Made by a program: the position numbers and the translations under genes. From Chlamydiia bacterium (lineage in GTDB: Bacteria > Chlamydiota > Chlamydiia > Chlamydiales > Simkaniaceae), in assembly GCA_022601645.1 (NCBI GenBank), contig JAJACH010000002.1, positions 509,696 to 562,971 on the forward strand: a stretch of DNA of 53,276 nucleotides, in the 5' to 3' direction. Each line of letters begins with the position of its first letter. Positions within the stretch are counted from its first letter, which is position 1. This document shows, in pieces, positions 49,751-53,276 of the stretch. Below the pieces are notes generated by a model. That model had not been told where the DNA came from. It did not search any database and worked only from the letters and a program-made list of their open reading frames with translations.

Positions 49751-51196
49751 ATGGAAGCTGATATTGGACTGATTGGATTGGCCGTTATGGGTCAGAACTT
49801 AGTAATGAATATGAACGACCACGGTTACACTGTGGCTGTTTGGAACCGCACAACACCTAAAGTGGATGCCTTTTTAGAAGGGCCTGCCAAAGGTTCAAAG
49901 GTGATCGGTACCCATGATCTCAAGGAATTCGTGAGTAAACTCAAGCGCCCGCGCAAAATCATGTTCATGGTTCGCGCTGGAGACGCCGTTGATGACCTCA
50001 TTAACGAAGTCCTTCCACTGCTTGAAAAGGGCGACATTATTATAGATGGGGGAAATAGCCATTACCCCGACACCGACCGTCGCGTTAAGATGATGAAAGA
50101 GAAAGGCATGCACTTTATCGGCACCGGAATCTCCGGTGGGGAAGAAGGCGCACGCCATGGACCTTCCATCATGCCAGGGGGCGATGAAGACGCCTGGCCC
50201 GAAATTAAGGAAATCTTCCAAGCCATCTCAGCGAAAGCTGACAACGGCGACCCATGCTGTGACTGGGTTGGAGATGGCGGAGCAGGCCACTATGTAAAAA
50301 TGGTCCATAACGGCATCGAGTACGGTGACATGCAAATCATCTGTGAAGGGTATCACCTTATGCATAATCTCCTCGGATATACTCCAGATGACCTGCATAA
50401 AGTCTTCGCAAAATGGAACGAAGGGCAGCTAAATAGCTACCTCATCGAAATCACCCGCGACATCTTCGCTTTTAAAGAAAACGGCAAGCCGCTCGTCGAT
50501 GAAATCCTCGACGTTGCAGGTCAAAAAGGAACTGGTAAATGGACAGGCATTAGCGCCCTTGATATGGGCCAACCCCTCACCCTCATTGGTGAAGCTGTCT
50601 TTGCCCGTTGCCTCTCCGCTCTAAAAGACGAGAGACTCACAGTGAGCAAAGAGTTTGGCGAGAAAGAAAAGAGCTTCTTTGGTGATAAAGAAGAGTTTGT
50701 TGAACACATCCGCCAAGCGCTCTACGCGTCAAAAATTATCAGCTACGCCCAAGGGTTTATGTTGATCCGCGCCGCAGCCAAAGAATTTAAGTGGAAACTC
50801 AACTACAGCTCGATCGCCCTAATGTGGCGCGGTGGCTGTATCATTCGCTCCGCCTTCCTCGGTGATATCGGAAAAGCGTTTGAGAAAAACCACGACCTCG
50901 AATGCCTCATCCTAGATGACTTCTTCAAGAAAGAACTCCAAGGATGTATCGAAGGCTGGAGAAAAACTGTGATGGCATCTGCTGAATACGGCATCGCCTC
51001 ACCTTGCTTTAACACAGCCCTTTGCTTTTACGATGGGCTCCGTACCGAAAGACTACCCGCAAACCTACTCCAGGCACAGCGCGACTTTTTCGGAGCACAC
51101 ACCTACGAGCGCCTGGACCAGCCGCGTGGAAAATTCTTCCACACAAACTGGACAGGGACCGGAGGCGACGTGTCATCAACAACCTATTCGATCTAA
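49751..51196 (+). CDS. gnd: 6-phosphogluconate dehydrogenase, decarboxylating
   Basis: 481 residues, full length, ribosome site AGGAGGAG. It oxidises 6-phosphogluconate to ribulose 5-phosphate with NADP+ in the pentose phosphate pathway. The Rossmann start is G-L-A-V-M-G-Q-N-L, the NADP site includes N-R-T, and the substrate/catalytic parts are G-G-N-S, G-x-G-I-S-G-G-E-E-G-A-R, and K-M-V-H-N-G-I-E-Y-G-D-M-Q (catalytic Lys). The C-terminus ends F-H-T-N-W-T-G-T-G-G. It matches chlamydial Gnd in length. Confidence 0.98.
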   Translation: MEADIGLIGLAVMGQNLVMNMNDHGYTVAVWNRTTPKVDAFLEGPAKGSKVIGTHDLKEFVSKLKRPRKIMFMVRAGDAVDDLINEVLPLLEKGDIIIDGGNSHYPDTDRRVKMMKEKGMHFIGTGISGGEEGARHGPSIMPGGDEDAWPEIKEIFQAISAKADNGDPCCDWVGDGGAGHYVKMVHNGIEYGDMQIICEGYHLMHNLLGYTPDDLHKVFAKWNEGQLNSYLIEITRDIFAFKENGKPLVDEILDVAGQKGTGKWTGISALDMGQPLTLIGEAVFARCLSALKDERLTVSKEFGEKEKSFFGDKEEFVEHIRQALYASKIISYAQGFMLIRAAAKEFKWKLNYSSIALMWRGGCIIRSAFLGDIGKAFEKNHDLECLILDDFFKKELQGCIEGWRKTVMASAEYGIASPCFNTALCFYDGLRTERLPANLLQAQRDFFGAHTYERLDQPRGKFFHTNWTGTGGDVSSTTYSI

Positions 51197-51214
51197 GCCA
51201 AAGGGGGGTAACAA

Positions 51215-51799
51215 ATGGTCGACCAAATACCAGGGGCTGGAGACAACGTTTCTCCTGAGCCCAGTGAAAACCCAGCACCCATGCAACAAATCATCGCAGA
51301 GTTCATGGGACTTGGTGACAACGCAAAAAAAGAGAAAGAAAAGCTCATCGAACACATCGAAGCTGCGATTGAAAAAGCGCATGTGTCAGGAGAAACAGGA
51401 CCGTCTGCCTCAAACGTCACAGGAGCTTTTACCACAACACTTGCCGATCTCAATTCAGGTATGAAACCCGAAACAGCCTATCAACAGCTTTCACAAAAAC
51501 TTTCATTAGGTGCTGGGGGAGTAGGGCTCATGAACGCCTTTGGAGGGCTAAGGAAAACCTTAGTTGACGCTTCCGAAAGACTTAAACACGGAGAGCCGCC
51601 TGAAAAGGAGAAAAAGAAAATCCTTGATGGGCTTGAAAAGTTTCAAAAAGAAGCCTCGTCGTACGCAAGCTCACCTGATGCGACCGTACAGGCCGCCGCA
51701 GAGAGCTATCTAGCCCTTGCTAAGATGGCCCATGAAGAGATTAAAAGTCATGATGGAGATTTAGGCGAAGCCCTCGGTTCGCTCAACGTCGAAACCTAA
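51215..51799 (+). CDS. Hypothetical protein downstream of gnd
   Basis: 194 residues, started 18 nt after gnd behind AAGGGGGG. It is helical, acidic and Ala/Gln/Ser-rich, with a Gly-rich short motif (G-A-G-G-V-G-L-M-N-A-F-G-G-L) near residue 95 that might be mildly hydrophobic. No membrane helix or signal peptide. Composition resembles that of the cassette proteins B-D at the left end, without clear sequence similarity. Function unknown. Confidence 0.7.
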   Translation: MVDQIPGAGDNVSPEPSENPAPMQQIIAEFMGLGDNAKKEKEKLIEHIEAAIEKAHVSGETGPSASNVTGAFTTTLADLNSGMKPETAYQQLSQKLSLGAGGVGLMNAFGGLRKTLVDASERLKHGEPPEKEKKKILDGLEKFQKEASSYASSPDATVQAAAESYLALAKMAHEEIKSHDGDLGEALGSLNVET

Positions 51800-51804
51800 T
51801 CTAG

Positions 51805-51828
51805 GGGTCAGAGTCGTAACTCTGACCC
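51805..51828. terminator. Stem-loop between convergent genes
   Basis: GGGTCAGAG (51805-51813) pairs perfectly with CTCTGACCC (51820-51828). It lacks a T run but could serve both convergent genes. Confidence 0.6.
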
Positions 51829-51836
51829 ACAAAGTG

Positions 51837-52601
51837 CTACGAAGCTTCAGCAGCGGAAGGTGAGGTAGGTGGAGTTGAAGCTGCAAGAGCTGGACTTGCA
51901 GGAGCATCGGTAAGGAGCAAGCGTCCATCGATACTCTCGCTTGGTACAGCTCTATCCATTAGCGCAGTTCTTGATCGATCTGCTTCTCTTATAGCATCTG
52001 CTCTTGTACCTTCAGATGACCCAATAAACTCGAAGCGATTACGTTCCGTGTGAGCTTTTTCACGTCTTCGTTTAGAAGCGAATGCAGCCGCTGTCACACG
52101 TGCCTGAGTTGGGGAGGGGCAGTATTTTCCAGAACCTACAGAGATAATGGCGTGTTCAATTAATGCTCTTTTTATTCGAGTTGCGAGGGGGTTTGTAGTT
52201 TTGAGCTTTATAAGCATTGAAGCGTTTAGAAGGCCAAAGAGTTCACTAGCATTTGCTTGTATTTTACCTGCGGTAACTGTCGCCACATTTCTGAGTGAAC
52301 GTGTAGTAAACTCTTCCCTTCTAGGGACACGTTGACGTTGCAATTCATAGACAGGTTTTTGAACTGATTTATAGCCAACAAGTTCTGGTTCTTCCCAAAG
52401 GTCATCATTTTGGCTGTATACAGGTTCACAAACTGTTTCATACCCTACATGAACTCGGACTGTACTGTCAGTCCAAACTACTCTAGACTGTCTTTCATAG
52501 ACCTCTTCCTCTTTAAATAATGGTGCTTCTGTCCTGATAGCGATGTGTTGATCTCTTAAAGACAGATAACCAGTATCCTGGCCTGTTATTGTAAATGACA
52601 T
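51837..52601 (-). CDS. Hypothetical protein with G-Y-x-x-V-x-x-P-V-Y repeats
   Basis: 254 residues. Residues 52-62 and 75-85 are near-copies (V-G-Y-E-T-V-C-E-P-V-Y and V-G-Y-K-S-V-Q-K-P-V-Y), preceded by a weaker unit near 34-44. The middle (about 105-175) is helical and basic (R-I-K-R-A-L-I-E-H). The C-terminus is Ala/Ser/Pro-rich and low-complexity. No family recognised. The minus-strand -10 TATAAT lies at 52646-52651 in very A/T-rich DNA. A secreted protein is possible but no signal is seen. Confidence 0.7.
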   Translation of the reverse strand: MSFTITGQDTGYLSLRDQHIAIRTEAPLFKEEEVYERQSRVVWTDSTVRVHVGYETVCEPVYSQNDDLWEEPELVGYKSVQKPVYELQRQRVPRREEFTTRSLRNVATVTAGKIQANASELFGLLNASMLIKLKTTNPLATRIKRALIEHAIISVGSGKYCPSPTQARVTAAAFASKRRREKAHTERNRFEFIGSSEGTRADAIREADRSRTALMDRAVPSESIDGRLLLTDAPASPALAASTPPTSPSAAEAS

Positions 52602-52645
52602 AAATTAACCCTGTAATTGTTTTTTGTTTTAAATAATAAAGTATA

Positions 52646-52651
52646 ATTATA
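52646..52651 (-). promoter_or_regulatory. -10 element of the 51837-52601 gene
   Basis: TATAAT on the minus strand, about 45 nt before the start codon, in A/T-rich DNA; no clear -35. Confidence 0.45.
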
Positions 52652-52694
52652 ACTAAATTATTAATATAAATAAATTACAGGAATTAATTTAATA

Positions 52695-52718
52695 AAACCC
52701 CTTATTAATAAGGGGTTT
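52695..52718. terminator. Symmetric terminator between two minus-strand genes
   Basis: AAACCCCTTA (52695-52704) pairs perfectly with TAAGGGGTTT (52709-52718) around a TTAA loop. It lies 4 nt after the stop of the 53160 gene. Confidence 0.85.
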
Positions 52719-52722
52719 AGAT

Positions 52723-53160
52723 TTAGTCTATTTCCCAAATAGGGTTGTCTTCAATCTCTAATATTTCTTCGATTGTCACCGAAGGCTCGCGCTCTTCTTT
52801 TGGCAGGGCTTCTTTTGAAGGAATGCTGAAACTTTCTATGTTAAACTCTGACATTAAGTCAGTTACATTAACAGAGAGACCTTGGTAGGCATTCATATGA
52901 CCGTAGACAAGATATTTGCTGAGCGTAGACGCAATTTTAGCGGCGTTATTCCCAATTTGAGCTTCAAGTGTTGGGGCTGCCTTAAGTAGCTTTCTTATAT
53001 CCCCTTGAATCTTAGGACGATGAATTGCTTTCAGATTTGGGTTGTCTAGTTTCGCTACTAAGTCATTAACTCGCTGGAATTGATCGGAATTTAAAGCTTT
53101 AGCATCCAGTGGGTTAGTGGTTGAAACTTCAATCGTATCATTTTTATAGTGAATTTGCAC
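52723..53160 (-). CDS. Hypothetical protein at the window end
   Basis: 145 residues from GTG 53160; no better ATG lies nearby. Mostly helical and polar (L-V-A-K-L-D-N-P-N-L-K-A, then I-R-K-L-L-K-A-A-P-T-L-E), with an acidic C-terminus ending E-E-I-L-E-I-E-D-N-P-I-W-E-I-D. No membrane segment. Unrecognised. A -10 TATAAT on the minus strand is at 53185-53190, giving a short leader. Confidence 0.7.
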   Translation of the reverse strand: MQIHYKNDTIEVSTTNPLDAKALNSDQFQRVNDLVAKLDNPNLKAIHRPKIQGDIRKLLKAAPTLEAQIGNNAAKIASTLSKYLVYGHMNAYQGLSVNVTDLMSEFNIESFSIPSKEALPKEEREPSVTIEEILEIEDNPIWEID

Positions 53161-53184
53161 ACGGCCTTAGCTTAGTGACAAATA

Positions 53185-53190
53185 ATTATA
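53185..53190 (-). promoter_or_regulatory. -10 element of the 52723-53160 gene
   Basis: TATAAT on the minus strand, 25 nt before the GTG start. The remaining bases to the window end show nothing recognisable. Confidence 0.5.
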
Positions 53191-53276
53191 CCACCCATGA
53201 AATTGCTAAGAATATTGTGTTCGACAATCAATGCCCATTAATTTTGTGTATACCGTATAACTGGAAAATTTGGCGG

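Overview
The window comes from a member of the phylum Chlamydiae, most likely an amoeba- or arthropod-associated (environmental) lineage rather than Chlamydia itself. The basis is gene content and order: clpX-clpP-tig followed by a SWIM/SNF2 helicase, mreB and GTP-dependent pckG, and separately lptB-lptA-lptC-kdsA beside a tRNA-Arg, a DHH-motif protein, rluD and khpA. From memory these orders match chlamydial chromosomes, but no database was consulted.

Positions 1-18350 hold the most unusual region. Two copies of a five-gene cassette (called A-E here; copy 1 at 2-3958, cut by the window edge, and copy 2 at 13891-18348) flank five tandem paralogues (L1-L5, 4474-13872). Each L protein has a short N-terminus, one very hydrophobic segment, a shared Q-N-Q-I-S-D-R-S-S-like motif and a strongly conserved helical C-terminus. 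L1 is interrupted by three in-frame TGA codons. L5 runs straight into cassette 2, so L and A-E genes probably act together. A and B have hydrophobic segments and C has a coiled coil with an Ala/Gly-rich segment. No cleavable signal peptides are evident. A translocator-like or secreted surface system is plausible, but I do not recognise any of these proteins by family. The spaces between L genes follow a regular layout: terminator, a palindromic repeat of about 125 bp, a GGGTTAGG-type motif, a TATAAT promoter. One such unit (about 6160-6366) has no gene and may encode a small RNA or mark a lost gene.

Positions 18425-29526 are housekeeping genes: the protease and trigger factor group on the minus strand with a tRNA-Gly, then the SNF2 helicase, mreB, pckG and dtd on the plus strand, with ndk convergent to dtd. 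A palindromic element and a direct repeat lie at 21787-22018.

Positions 29649-38022 are accessory. Three tandem paralogues carry RING-H2-like zinc-finger ligand patterns and are candidate secreted ubiquitin ligases. They are followed by a heptosyltransferase-like gene, a pair of large paralogues with a methyltransferase-like Rossmann motif and matching promoter/leader sequences, and an AAA ATPase with a DUF4143-like C-terminus.

Positions 38019-41360 form a tightly overlapping minus-strand lipopolysaccharide operon (unknown small protein, kdsA, lptC-like, lptA-like, lptB). Then come tRNA-Arg, a large protein with two DHH motifs, several hypothetical genes, a 2OG-Fe(II) oxygenase-like gene, khpA and rluD, two small glycine/methionine- or lysine-rich proteins, recX-like, gnd, and three lineage-specific hypothetical genes. 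No CRISPR array, rRNA, transposase or phage gene was seen.
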